From Anthonomus grandis grandis (taxonomy: Eukaryota; Arthropoda; Insecta; Coleoptera; Curculionidae), in assembly GCF_022605725.1 (NCBI RefSeq), contig NC_065555.1, positions 8,446,938 through 8,510,937 of the forward strand: a stretch of DNA of 64,000 nt, read 5' to 3'. The position numbers and the translations under genes were made by a program. Below the pieces are notes generated by a model. The model did not search any database. It was not told the DNA's origin and worked only from the letters and a program-made list of their open reading frames with translations. Shown one piece after another: positions 35,601 to 50,600 of the stretch (its first letter is position 1; the number at the start of each line of letters is the position of its first letter).

Positions 35601-38600
35601 TTTATAAAACTGGTTTGGAGTTGAGGTAAGAATTGTTTTAGCATAGCACCAACCTGGTAAAAAAAATATTTCTTTACATTTAACCGAGATATAATTATTT
35701 TTTCAAAATATTTTTGAATAACACTAGAAGATGAAAACTGGCAAAACTTCTCTAAACTCAAAACTCTTTTTTGTTATTTCACTCTTTGATAATGTATCAA
35801 TTTTATTCTTGGTATTAACCAAAATTGAATCTAAGTTGTTTTTAGTTTTATAAGAAATTTGTTAATCTGACTGATGTTTAATGGAGGCATTGTTAATTTT
35901 CTTATTTAGATAAGAATCAATAAATGAAAATAATGAAATTAATTTATTGTTCTTTTTAATGTCAGGAAGTTTTTAGATTAATGTATTAATTAGGTTGGGG
36001 TTATAGTTGTTATTATAAGGAATTTGTGTAGTAATATTTATCTTTTAGTCCTTTTTCTTATGAAAAATATAAAATAAATACAACTCACTTTCAGTTAGCA
36101 TTGATGATGGCTCATACGCCGAAAGCGCTCTGTTACAAAATACATTGTTACCAGAATTAACATACTACATATTTCCTACTGAAGATTTTAACGGAAGAAT
36201 TTATTAACATTTTTTTCCTGCAATAGATGAATTAGGCGGAGAGGGGCAATCGAATATGCAGCCAGGTCACCTGACAATACTCCATTAGATTTTTACTTCT
36301 AGAGTTACCATAAAAGTAATGTATATGCTTCAAGATACAGAAATATTAAAGAACTAAAATACAGGATCGGAAACAAAATTCAATTAAATACGCCGAATGT
36401 TTTAAGAAGTTTACAGAGTTTGGTTTCGTAGGTTTTGTACTTACATTTTGTACATGTACCCATTCTTACCCATCATCTTTTAAAACTTAAACAGTAACAG
36501 TACCAGAAATATTTCAATTTAATTAAAAAATTTAAAAGAAATTTGATTTTTTAATAAATAAATGTCAAACAAAACGTTCCATCATCATTCAACATTCATT
36601 TTAAACTAGCATTCGCACAAGGTAGCACAAGAGGTATCATTCACCTTAAAAAAATATGAAAGGGAATTCCTGATCAAATCTGTCGCCTTGTGGGATGACG
36701 GTTATTTTTTAGTGATTTATCACTTTCTCACGATAAGCAAAATACGCATTTAACGTCGGGATATTTGTTTTTAATTTCATACACCTAAACAGTTTTTTTC
36801 AGTTTAAAGTCAAGAGTAAATTTGTTTCAAAAAGAAAGTACACCGACAATTTCCTTTTGAAAGGAACTTTCATTTTAAAAAATTAAGTATGATTCGGTTT
36901 CACCCTTTCAGTGGAGTAAAATATTGTATTCTTAAAACTCATAAAATAAACGTCGAATTAATTTTTAAATCAAAAGTTTAGTTTACTATTCTTATACCGC
37001 TACTCTACCTCCTAAAACTATCTCGAATGATGGTACAGAAAATCTGCAATTTTAATTAAAAATCAGAAACATATATTGATGTTTTAGCCTCATAAACTAA
37101 TATTTAACATGATTTATGTACCGCAAAATAAAGGCTGAATACTTAAGAAACCAGAATATAATTAGTTTCATTACTTCCAATCAAATTTTTGAAATTCTTG
37201 ATCCCAAACAAAAATAGACCATGTTTGTTATTAAATGCCTAAGCATGATCATACGTGTGTCAGTGGCATTTCGGTTTTTATCATTATTTAAAAGCCTCCT
37301 GACAAATCTATTATTAAATACTATGAATATTAGTAAAATTTTGCATACATTTACCCATTTTTTTTGCATATGAAAATTTTTCTCTAACCTATTCGGTTTC
37401 AAGACATTCGTTTTTAATTAAAAGGGAACATAAAAGGATTACTAAAGGTGACTTTTACAAATCTGAAAGGTTCATGGGTTTTTAATCTTCAGTGAAAAGA
37501 TATTCCAAAAAAAATTATTTAAATATACTGCAGAGCATTAGTGGTTTCCTATCTTCCAGTACACAGTACACATAACAAACAAAAACGATACTTACTTTTG
37601 ATAAAAGTACGGCCAAAGTCTCCAACACGGCAGTTTTTACGTTGGGGCTAAATCGGTCACCCAAAATTCGAATAAGAGGTCCCGTAATAGCAACGACACT
37701 CGGCTGAAGGGCAGCAGGTGATGTAACTTTTATCACTTCGCCTAGACCTAAAATCAACATAATAGTATGCTACTATTATTTAATAAAATTGTATGTTACA
37801 CAAGCACGTTTAATATAATTTTAGCCAAAAAAAAAATCAAACTACTAAATTATCTAGAAAATTAAGAATAAATAGTAAAGAAAAAATAAATATATGAAAA
37901 TAATTAATCGCAAATAGTATTGGCAGACATTTTTCTTTTAAGATACTTGTCATTTAACATACATTTTAAATTAAGAAAACCACCCTATTATGTTGAAAAA
38001 GGTCAATGTAAGATTATAAAGGTATAGACACAGTTAATCGTCTCAAAGTGTATTATTTTGTCAAACGTGTTTCCCTCACTAAGAGGCATTTTCAGATATA
38101 TCTTTGAAAAGAACAAAATAAGCAAACAGGCCTATATAAAAAAATGTGTAAATTGAACGTTCAAACCTACTAACTAAAGCATACATAAATGTCTACAGTT
38201 ATTCAAGAAACAATACATATTAAAATTTGAAGTAAGAAGGACTGTGTATTTTTTCAAGATTTTTGGACTATGTTGTTTCAGCCTTCCTAAGAGGAGTTCT
38301 GAAACCACATACTATTAAGGGACAAAATCAAAAATTCTCGGATAAATAGGATTTTCCCAGAGAAAACTCAATGAGTTCAGTTCTTAACTATGTATAATCG
38401 CTAGCTAGTAGAGTTTCATCACTAACCAAAACTCTATTTTACTCTCGACACGTGTTTTGCTAACGATGTTAGCATCTTCGGAAAAGATTGAAACTGTTTA
38501 AGAGATTAAATCTTCTCAACACGCGTCGAGAGTAAAATAAGAAGTTTTGGTTCGCGGTAAAAGTACATGATATTTTCTAAAAAAAAAATGTCTAGTACAC

Positions 38601-41600
38601 ATCTTGTCTAGATGCCACTGGTGAAAAATTGAACATCGAATACATATTTTTTCTTAAGACTTTAACACGCTGTACTCCTAAAACTAAGAGTTTCTTTCTT
38701 AAAGTGACGTATTAAGCATCCTATTCTAAAAACCCTGTATAAGCACGAGTCGCCATCTTGTGGTAAAAATGTAGAACCAAAAAGCATACCTTGCGCCGCT
38801 GCCTCTTTTTCATCCCCATCACCATTAAAATGGCCTCTCGGAATATTGGCAAAATAGGTACAATCCCTTTGGTAAGCAGAACCCTGGCAACGTTGCGGGG
38901 GTGTTTCCTTTTATGTCAGACATGGGCGTAACGTACGGCCTGCCGTACATCCGATACATATGTCGCTTGTTGTTTCGGTTCTAGATCTTAAAAAGCATTT
39001 AAGGATTATTTTAAATTTAATAAACATATACAAGGCTTAACGAATTCACTATATGGCAATTTTCAAGATTAATGATTAGTGACTGTACTATTGAATATTA
39101 AACTTTGCACCAAGGTTGACAAGTATTAGGGAGAGAAAAATGGCAAGCAAATAAAGGGTATAAATATAGTTTAAAACATTTTTTTAGTTTAAGATTTTAG
39201 TAAGGCATTTGACAAATCATGATATTCTGTTTAGCTAAATTAGATTTTTTTGGATTTTCCAATAGTTTAATTATTTCAGATTCTACCTCACGACCACGTT
39301 TCAATCCTGCAGATTGATTCTCAACCCTTGTACTCAAATTTCAAATTTATTTCTGTAACTATTGGAGTACGTCATCTATTTTAGTATCATTTTATTTTCA
39401 CTATATGTGGCTGATATGAAAAATACTACATCTTATGCCAAACTACATCAATACGCAGTTTATTCATTTGTTTTCACATAACTCCTTACTAATCTCATTA
39501 AAACACAGTTTAATTTCGACCTAACTAATTTAGATACATTATTGGGATTCAGTAGAAATAAAAACAATATATGGTTAATGAAGCATAGAACTTATTACGG
39601 GTATTATTTTTAACTTTTTCAGCCTACATAAATTTAAAAAATGCGAATAAAACGAAATATAATTTGTGCAACTCTTAATATTAGATACTATTGTTTAATT
39701 AAGGTGATGTAACCTGCAATAACGCAATAAGATTTGCAGTTTCTTTTTCTATTTAAGATGTGCAAAATTCCTGTATGCGGTTTTCCTTTAATATTTGCTA
39801 CAGAACTCATATTTCACTATACGTTAATCATGTTATTCTTTTAATGATAAATAGATGCAAATATCACATGATCTGTTTTATATGCAGAATTATAAACTCA
39901 GGAGACCAATTTTATTTAATAATTTATTTAATATAAATGAACACATACATGATACTAAAAAGTTCAATACTTCCTTTCCTCAACATATTATATCAGCTTT
40001 TCAAAAATCATTTAGTTAACTTGCCCTATTTTGTAAAGGATTTATTTTACAAGCTTACAAAATATGCATGTAAATTAGGTTCTTTGGGGTCCTCCTTTCA
40101 ATATTCAAAAAGAAATGGTATTAAATCTGATTTTTCGTTTTTGTCTAGAATAAACCTCAGCACTATTTTTTAGATTTAGATTTTAAATATGTATAGTTGT
40201 TCCTCGTTTACGAAATGTTACTAATAAACAGAGGGATTTGGAACTCTCCTGGGCGAATAATAAAGCTATATCGTCACTTGTTTGTCGAAAAGCCATTTCT
40301 GTTTAAGTCGACGAACCTTTAGATAAAATAAATCCCGACTTTCCAACTGCAATTTTCCATAAAACAAGAAGTTGAAGGTTAAATATTATTTCCACATCTT
40401 AAAATTGTTAAAGAAAATAACTTCTTTCTAATGCTGAGATATTTAAAACAGTTGTCTTCGCATAGCACAATTACTTTTTTACAGCAGAAAAACAAGGCGA
40501 CCTTTATATCAAAGAATTAACATGTGACTCAAAAAGACAGTAATACTAATCAATATCTCATTTATCAAATACCATGTACTAATTACTCTAAGGTTTATTT
40601 GCGGTAAACGTCACAGTATTTAAAGAAGAGGATTTACCAACATAAGTACGACTGTTATCACATTAATCGCAATAACACTTGATTCATAGCCTAACTATAA
40701 AAAAAAGACGGTTGAAATGGCCCATATAATAAAAATTAATAAGTAATTTTAATAAATATTTACTATATCTCGACTCGTTTCAACTAAAAATTTATTTACC
40801 TACGTGATAGGTGTCTCTTAGTTCTGTCCTTTATTTTAATATAATTATAAGATGACATGGTATGTCTTACATTACAGCACGAAAGAGTGTTGAAAACCAT
40901 TAAATCCCGCTAATTGAGGTAGGCCCGTTTTATTATTTTATTTAACGTTAGTTGATGTTATATCTTAATTTCGTGTATTACATTAGGATTATTTTTTTAT
41001 TTAATTTTACTTGCATCTAGTTCATTATATTTCGTCTGTAATTTGGAACACATATACTATTTTAATTTTTCTTTAAACACATCTCGTGAGAGTTTGTTGC
41101 CCTAGAGATTATAGTAACTGTCTATCGAAATCTCGGCCCAAGTAAAATATAGTTGGACTAAACATTATCCTAAAATAGCTCATGAGTTTTGCTACCTTAT
41201 TAACATGTGTATTTCTCCTCATACTTTTTGGTTAATTGTAAAAAGTATATATATTATTGACCTATTGTCCTAACAAAATTAGCGCCCCACGATTGTCCCA
41301 ACCTAACATGGACGAAACATTAATGATATTATAAGAATTTAAAAAGTCTGATTTTTTTTTTATTAAGGAAAAAAAACGTATATGGTAAGAAGTATATTGT
41401 AAGCCCTAGGGTCAGTCATCACAAGTTTTCTATTGAACATAAAAGTATTAAATTAACCACTTCAATTTACTATTTTTTAACTCACCTTTGTAACAGCATT
41501 TAATGCTTCCCATGCCATCTGCAATACATCCCTATCGCTATCTGTCATTAGGTAAATCAATCCGCGTAATAACTGGGGTACATGAGCATTATACTGGGCT

Positions 41601-44600
41601 TTTGAGTTAGCGCAAAAGACGCATAATAAAGTTGCCGCCGCACGTCTCTGATCTGGGTTTTCATTCCGAGTGTTTTCTAACATTGTGTCCACTATGGTGC
41701 GCACGCCGACATCATCGACGACAGAAAGAATTACTGCTTGACAGTATTCTAATTGCTGTAAAAGAAAGTAATAGCGTTAAAACAAGTTGAATTTGGGAAA
41801 AAAAATGCTCTAATTACGATACCATTAATTAACACCCAAAGTTCAAAGGAGAGACGTAACACAGGACAAGATAAAATATAACATACAGTTAAAATGAAAA
41901 TATATATTCAAATACACCTTTGATATAATATAATTTTAAAACGTTTCGTAGAGAAGTTTAATGTTATTTAAATTACTGTTTTTTTTTTTTCATTTAAATG
42001 TTTATAAAGAACGTCTGTATGTAAAAAAAAGCGAAATTTAGAATCTTACCTGAGCTTCCTCTGGAGTGCCTCTTGACGTTGCCAGCGCAGTTTGCAATGC
42101 TGGTAAAATCCTTGGCAAATATTTATTTAGCGCTTCGCCCGCAACGGATGCAAGAATTGAGAGCGCTTTCGTGTTGGCCGGAGGTGCGGTCAATTGTGGC
42201 ACTAAATATGGAAGTACAACTCTGGATTTTATGGCCATCACTTGTCTGAGTCCGTCTAAAGTGCATTCAACTACTTTCGGATCGTCATCGTTCTAAAAAT
42301 AATATAGAGTCCATGACAAAAAGTTATTAGATGAAGTATTAGACACGTTTTATTAAAATTATTCTAAGACTGGTAGTAGATTAATTCTTTTAAACAGCAT
42401 TTTTGTTGTTTCGATATCACAGAGGAATTTATATTAATTAAAAAATAACTCGCTGAAGTAGAAAAAAATATAATTTTTCTTAACCAAATCAAACAACTTG
42501 TTTTTATTAAAAAAAAGTTATATCTTAATAATAACAAAAACATTGGTTGTCATAAAGCCTTGAAGTTTTTTTTTGACGAAAATGTTAAGATTTCGATAAA
42601 GCCTTGGTCTTTGGCTTTTCAGAGTGTTTTATGATCCCGTGTAGTTTTCAAAACCGTATTTAGACCCCTAATCCCCAATGGACTGACCAAAAAATAAATG
42701 AACCAAATGGGATGATTAATCAATATTTTAATGATGTTCTTTACCAAATTGCCACTCTACAATCTCACTAATCCAGACATCATACTAAAGTATCTCAATA
42801 CAAAGACAACGCTCGATTGAAATTTAAGTTAGTGAATGATTTTGATGTTAATTGGGCGATTTCTCAACTTATTTTTTTCCCGTTTTTATATCTGACTTTC
42901 GAAATGCTTCTAGTACTGCGTCGGCACTTTTCAAAGTTTTGGATGAAATTCTCATGGCTGCAGATAGGGGAGAAAACAATCTCTTGATCTTATTAGATTT
43001 GGCAAAGGAACACTTTGGATTACTCTCTTTTGTGGAACTTGTCGTATTATGCTTTCCAATCAGAAGCTATTTGTTTGGTGCGAAGTTATTTGGAAATAAA
43101 ATTTCAAATAGTACACGTTGTAATAGGAAATCAGAACCAGAGCTTTAGATAGAGATGTGCCACAAGGTTCATTGCTAGGCTTCTTATTTTTCATTATTTT
43201 TGTAGCGAATATTGCTGGTTTTGTTCGCGAATGGAACTATCATCAATACGTAGATGACACACAGATATATGCAAGTTTCGCAAAATCTAGAATCGCCGAA
43301 ATAACAGACTTCATTCATGCTTGATTATGATAATGTCATGAATAATATAAAATTAGCTATATATTATAGATGTAATATGTGACAAAGTTTCAAAGGTAAA
43401 TATCCAAAATTAGCAGAAAACATAATTTAAGAAATTTATATAAAATATTTGCCTAGGAAAAAACGAATCACAAAATATCAGTGGATCTTGTTCTTTGTCA
43501 TTCAAATTATTATAATTTTGCTTATGGAAATGTCTTTTCTAAAAATAAGCTTGGGAGCACAATTGGCTTAATGTGATTAATATCCATTTAATATCCATGT
43601 TTTTTACATTAATTATTGAAAACAAAAAATCTATTGGAGAAAATATGCTTATAACGCATGAAATGCTTGTTTTTTTTAACTTATAAGTAATAAAATAATT
43701 AAAAAATGCAACTTTTGTTTTTATTTATGTGTATATTTGTTCATATTTTAGGTGGCATGGTTCCTGTTTCATTTAGCTGGGTATATTAAAACTCTTGTCA
43801 CACTTGATCGGTACATTTAATTTCGTATATATATAATTAATATTTTTTAATACTCGGTTAAGTTAACAGCCAAGTTGCCGAGTTTACAATAAAGGCTTCT
43901 TTATTTGTTTTCAATCCATTTCTTTTTAAATGAAAAAAATGTACTTCAATAGCATAATAAAATGAAGAATATACCAACTTTGATACCACACTAATTCATG
44001 TTTTGCTAAAAGCATTTTTTTTAAACACAATATTTCCAAGAATTGGACAAAGGATAAAAATATCATTTTGAAAACTGTTCTGAAAACCATTTTTCTAATC
44101 TATTTTGTAGCTAGTTGATATAAAACTTTAAAGACAATTTTAAAGGATTCAAATACAATCAGAAGTTTAGTATGAATTTACCTTAGATATAGGGTAATCA
44201 AATTAATTCTTTAGGATTTTAAAGTGGAATAATGCCAAAACTACACATCTAAAAATCATTCGTATTTAACAGGTTTGTAGGTTACCTTGTTATAAAATTT
44301 ATATCAGGAAACATGTTGACCAACAATAAATAGGACCTACATTTCTATATGCATTTTGAATCAAACTTTCAATGAAATATGTCTAAATGAGAGATTCATG
44401 TCAAAGATTATTCCAAGATCTTCCACCTGTCTTATACATTAGAATAAATACTATAGTCACACAAAAATGTTTTTTTTTTTAATTTCTCATTACAACATTG
44501 GCAATGAAAAATGGGAGTGGATGAATAAAAAAGAATCTGCTTCAGATATTAAAAAAGATGTTTGTGTATTATTTAATTTTAAAATCCTAAAGCACTAATT

Positions 44601-47600
44601 TCACCCCAATATACGAGCCTAATTCTAAAATATTCTGCTAAAAAAGGAAAAACCTGTAGAGATGAACCACTTATTCACCCAGTAGATTATATCAAGAAGA
44701 TCAATCTAAAAAGTTAAATTATGAAACTTTTTAATCCGTTTACTTACCAATTGCGCCAACAGATTAGGTAAAATATCGTCCAAGGCTTTTGTTCCCACTG
44801 TTGAATGTAGACTATCGAAAGTCTTGGCCGCGGCTCTTCGGACTTCCGGCAACGGATCAGAAAGAGCTTTTCTTACAGTAGGCACCAGCGAATTCACAAA
44901 CGTAAACACCATCTCTTTAGACGTAGAGGCCATTATTTCGGAGAGACCAATACAGACACCTTTAAAAAATATATAATATTGTGGAAAAGGTATGCACTTT
45001 CTTTCTAAAAAGACTGGAAAGGTATTATAATCTAGACATTTTTTAATTAAACATAACTGAGGGCTTAACAACTTCTCCGCTACAATTTCAAAAAAATTAG
45101 TATTTTTTTTTAAATAAATTCATTGGTTTTATGTTTGAGGTGACAAAGTTATATAAATATACCCGGAAAATGTGGGAAATCTCTCAGATTCAGGTAGAAA
45201 ATAAAAGAATAATATGAAACTTTTCTGTATACAGGCCCTCCCTACGAAGATATGACCTCTTAAAGACGCCGCTGGAAATCGGTTTTTCTTGAATAACTTT
45301 TGAAGTACTTGGTATAATTTAGTAAAAATTTTACGTGGTCAATACTACAAAGGACCTCTTAAAATGGATAAAAGGATGGGGAGAAAGGGGCTGTGAATTG
45401 GCCGGCTAGATCTCCGGATTTTAATCCATTAGACTATTTTCTATAATTTTTTATAAAAGGCAAAAAAATAGATACAAACGAGTTTGGCTTCAAAATTTTG
45501 AGTAATTAAAAGGGCACATGAAAGATATAGGTATAAAAGATATAGAGAAATATATCGCCAGTGACAGTTCGAGACTCTAAACAAAATTTGTATGATAGGC
45601 TAGGATTTTGTCAAGTTGTTAATGGTGGTTACTTTAAGTGGTCACACATTTGGTATAGATACATATTCGTTTATTAAAGTTGTTTTTTTAATTTTGTAAA
45701 AAGCCTTGTATATTAATAAATATTGTTTAGCATGATATCAATCTAGAATGAAAAATTAATGAATTAAAATGTTAAAATAAAAAACATTTCGAGGTTCTCA
45801 TACGATACTTGTATTAAAAAAAATTGGCAAAAAAAATCAACGTGTCCGGGCTTTTTTAAAAAATTGACGGGGTTGTTAGGAAAATTCCCCATTCTATTCA
45901 ATATTCCATTCATTTGAGATATCTTGTATATAGTGATTATGACCGAGACAAAACAGGAAAAGATCTTTAAAATTGTTTAAGGTGTACGTCAGGGAATGGA
46001 TCCAGCACACAGATACGGCGATATTCCATGATTTGGTAAATAATTTGTAATAAATACTCTTTCACTAGTTGTATAAATATATTATTATGCCTTATATTAA
46101 AAAAAATATTATGCAGCAAATAATATATAGTAAAGTTGTGAGTTGAGATAAATAAAAAACTGTAACTTGTTAACCCTAACTAACTGTAATAATGTCTTCC
46201 TTCATTTATACTTCAATTAAAATTACATGATTCTAAGCACCTAGCATGCTTTAAGCAGAAATCTATCAACAAGGATTTAAAGTTAGTTTATAAAATTACA
46301 TTTGCTCAACTGAGAGTTGAAATTAACGATAATTTATATAGATCATTAATTTCAGCTCTTTGTTGAGGCATTATTTTTTTATAAACTGAACTTAGGACGC
46401 TTGTCAATGAAGATGTTCGAATCATGGATAAGTGGAGGTCGATTTAAAGTCGTTTTATTTACCTTTACCTCATCTCAAAAGTTCTACAAATTTACTACAA
46501 AAGCGACTGAACTGATGACTGCGACGAAGCTGACTACTTCTATACTAGGGATAAATTAATACCTAAATTTCACCAAAATCTAAAGAGACTAATTTAAAAT
46601 TATTAATAAAAAGCCGATTCTGTTTTAGATTTACCTTGTCTTTGATCCGCTCTCTCTGACTGTAGACCCTCCTCCAAAATCGGAATAATCTCTGGTAAAA
46701 CGCGTTCACCGAGTTTTCGCACCAGATCACCTAGAGTGCGTGCCGCAACCTGTCTTTTATCATAACTTTCGCTAGCTAAACAGCCCAACAATAGCCCAAA
46801 TAAGGTTGGTAGTATTTCGCGAAGGGTACGAGGTGTATTGGTAACAACCACTTTCCACACATGCAATGCAGCCTGGCGAACCATCAATGCAACATCGCTC
46901 CGGCCCATATAAAGACCGGCCAAAACGCGGTTCCTCGTTTCAGAACCTAAATTGTAAAAATATTATTTAGAGATTCTAACTACATTCGGTATTGGCCCTA
47001 AATGGATGAACAAAATTATAATAGCATTTATTTTAATTTTTTACCAAACCCTTATTAAATATTGGATAAGTCTTATTTCAGGGAAATCGAGAAGTAATTA
47101 GTAAGGCAAACAGTAACGTTTAATAAAGTACAAAAACCCACTACATATGTATAAAGTTAAAGGTTAAAAATTGAGCGATTTCCATGATAAAAAAACAAAA
47201 AGTCTCCGAATTTTTTATTTTCGTCTTCTGCTTTGTTGTCCTTTTAATCAAAATTATCAGTGCTCTGTATAGTTTACGGAAAAATATTTACACAACAAAA
47301 CCAGTAGCGAACTTGAAGCGCAAGGTGTGTGTAAATACCCAGTGTGTCGGGTCAAAAATTAGTGTGAGTAGAGAAAAAAAGTGTGGATTAATTGAACAAT
47401 ATACGGAGTATCCGTTATTATGAGATGCTGGAAATAAAGAGTCTAAAAACCTAAAAAGGAATTTCAAAAGTGAAAGAAGAATTTATAAATCAAAAAAAAA
47501 AATTTGGTGCCGGCGATAATTTTATCATTTTATAATTATTTCAATTACAATTTTACAACTTTACTACAATTTTCTAATTTTATTATTAAGTGATTGAGCT

Positions 47601-50600
47601 TTCAACTTATGAAGTTTTTTGAGGAGTAAATACAATTTTCTACCGGCTGCTAGGGCAAAAATATTCACAGAATTCATCCAAAACTGGAAACTTTTGTCAA
47701 TTTGTCTCTTAGTAATGTAAATTTGAGTTTTTTTTGTTTGACGCTGTCGTGTTTCTGTTTTATTTCATGCCTATATTTTATTGGTTTAATATAGTCCTGG
47801 TGATAAATATTACAATTATACTCGTCACTCAATTTTAAATGCTTAGAATCTAGAAATGTCAAGACCTTTCTAACAGATTTCCTTTTTTGTCGTTTTACTA
47901 AAAAAAAAGACTATTAACCAAGGGACCGTTTGTGGAAAAAAAGCTCAATTATTTGAGGAAAATTAGGAATTAGTATTTGTTGTATCCTTTGTTTTATATG
48001 ATTTTTTGGCATTGTCTTAGCTAAAGGCATCTTAAAGCCTATCAATTATTGAATAATTAAGATTCATTTTGTTTCTTTTAAGCAGCTTCCAAAGAAATCA
48101 GATCTTGGAACTGGGATAGTAGTTTGTGTCTAGATACATTCCCATTCCCAAAAAAACCACTCTAAGAAATCTCTATAACTTAATCTGAGTTATAATATAA
48201 AAAGTGAATTAGATCAACTTTATGGAATTCAAATCCTTAAAATTTCTAGGTACTCTAACTAAAAATCCTTGTTTTCGTGGTTTCTGAAATGATGGTTTCC
48301 ATTTGCACGATGAATGAAAACCGGTGATTTAATATTAACACGTTATCGATGAGGGCAATTGTGGCAGATTTAGATCATAACAAATCCTTTATGATGCTTC
48401 ACAATTAAACGAGTATGCATTTATTGAAATTTAGCATTGAAGATAAGAATAAATTGAATTTCAATTTACCACTAGAGCGCATACATTTCCATTGTGCAAT
48501 TGACCAGCATTGATGATATTTAGGTAACTTTTTCTGGTCTTTTACATTCTCGTTTAAAGCATTGGTTTCTTTCCAGAATTTCTTGAATAATTGGACCTCC
48601 ACTTAGTCTTACAGTCCTTAAGCTGGTTGATCGCATTCCAAGTTCCTCAAATCACGCCCCAATTTTCAGATAAAATCTGCTTGATCATTCCTTTAAGTTC
48701 TTCAGGGCGACTCAGCTTCATGTTTGTTAAAACTCTACCTTCTCAGGCACATTTTAATAATTATGATAATAGTATACCTTCCCATTTTAAACCACCCAGC
48801 AATATCTGATTATCAATCTCACAAAATATATAACAAAGTGTTGGGTGGAACCTAACCTAAGATAATGTTTTCAAAAAGAATGTGAATGTATCGATATTTT
48901 CTGAATAAACACCATATGATAATATTTAAAAACAAGGTTCTAAAAGTTCCAAAGAATACTCTCGGAAATAGAGTATTTGAGTGGCTATGCTACGCAATAA
49001 TAAATAAAATTTACAATTTGTTTATCCATTTATGACCAATATTGTAATAAACAACTTACCCAATGCATTAATAATCGCCAAATGACTCTGCTCTGTCCCG
49101 AAATTATCATCCTCGCTAGCTGTCTCTGTACTCATTTTTCCTGTAACACCAGACACCCTGTATAGTAGATCTCCTAAGAGCTGTACTGAACTATATCTTA
49201 TCCGCCAATTATCGTCAAAAAGTCCCTTCTCTAATTCAGGCAACAATAACAAAATGGCCGAATCGGCGTACAAATTAACAATTCGTTGACCAGCCTTTAA
49301 CGCTGTGTCTCTGACGTATTCGTTTTCGTCGGCTAAAGCTTTCAGTATTGGAATGATAATTTGTCCGATATATGGGGTAAATTCATTGGTAAATACCGAA
49401 GGCATATAAATAAACATCATTATATAGCCGTCTTTAACGTGGGGTGCGATGTCAGCGCGCTCTGCCGTGCTGATTATTTCAGGCATAAGTTTGTGGAGTT
49501 TTTCTACGCCTGAAAAAAAATGACTTATTTAGGAAATATTATTTCAATATAATATATTCGACCAACAAGATTTTTAAAAGTAATAATTATAAAAGAGATT
49601 CTTTGTGATATGGATTTATCATCGTTTGTTGAAGATGGATACCAACTTTGTTATTTTAAATAAGATCCCCTTATATTAGTTGTGCATTCTACTCTTCAAA
49701 GTATTTTTTGCTAACTGATATTGACTCTTTCTTAGGATAAGTAGTGTTTATTTTTTTAGCTGAAATCGGTCTTATATTTGACATTGAGTGATGCTAGAGC
49801 GAAGTCGCTTTAAAAACTAATAATAATGCTAATTAATAAACTAAGTTATTTTCTTAATTCATTTTAGTTTGGGTTTAAAAAGTATACAGGGTTGTAACTG
49901 TCAATGTTAAAATTTTCCAATATTTTCCTTAGGTAAACTTTGCCTTTTTAAAAGATTTTGTATATCATTTTTATTAGACCCACTAGAGATTATAATTTAA
50001 TACCAAGCCTCCAAGTCTAATTTTTTTAATATTATTGCTCCTCAAATTACAGAAAGAAAATCTATCAGGATTAAAAAAAGAGATTTGTAAATAGTTTCAA
50101 AGAATTAGGATATTACATTTTGAATTAGATTAAAAAAAATGTTAAACGTAGTGGCCTAAGCGTAAAAAAATTAATTTTTTATGTGAATGCTCTTTAAATT
50201 CAAATTTAGATAATGTAGTTGATATTCCGTGACTTGAGTTTATAAAATTTATGGTGGTATTAATTCGGTATTTGTGTCTATTCTTAAAGATTTTATACAT
50301 ACTTTATTATGTTTTATAATTCATTTTTGGATGCGTGTATGTTTTTTTAGCGGTATATGTACGGCTTTTACGTTAAATACATATCTAGCTTGTTTTTAAA
50401 AAGTTGGTATTATTCTGTTATCACTTTTGTGAAATAATAATTAAAAAAAAGGGAAAAAGAACGATATTACTTGTAATAGTATAGATTTTAATTCTTAAAT
50501 ATTATTTAAGTACTGTCCACTGATCCTATTCCAGATTCTACTCAGAAAGCACAAAAATTGAAAACTTCATCACACTTTTCACAATCAATAGAATAAAAGC

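Noticed and set aside
42066..42296. Plus-strand frame of 76 codons.
   Set aside because: Antisense shadow of GCN1 exon 13.
47184..47423. Plus-strand frame of 79 codons followed by TGGTGCCGGCGA, suggestive of an LTR leader.
   Set aside because: No paired LTR, gag or pol could be recognised; kept only as a note on the intron.
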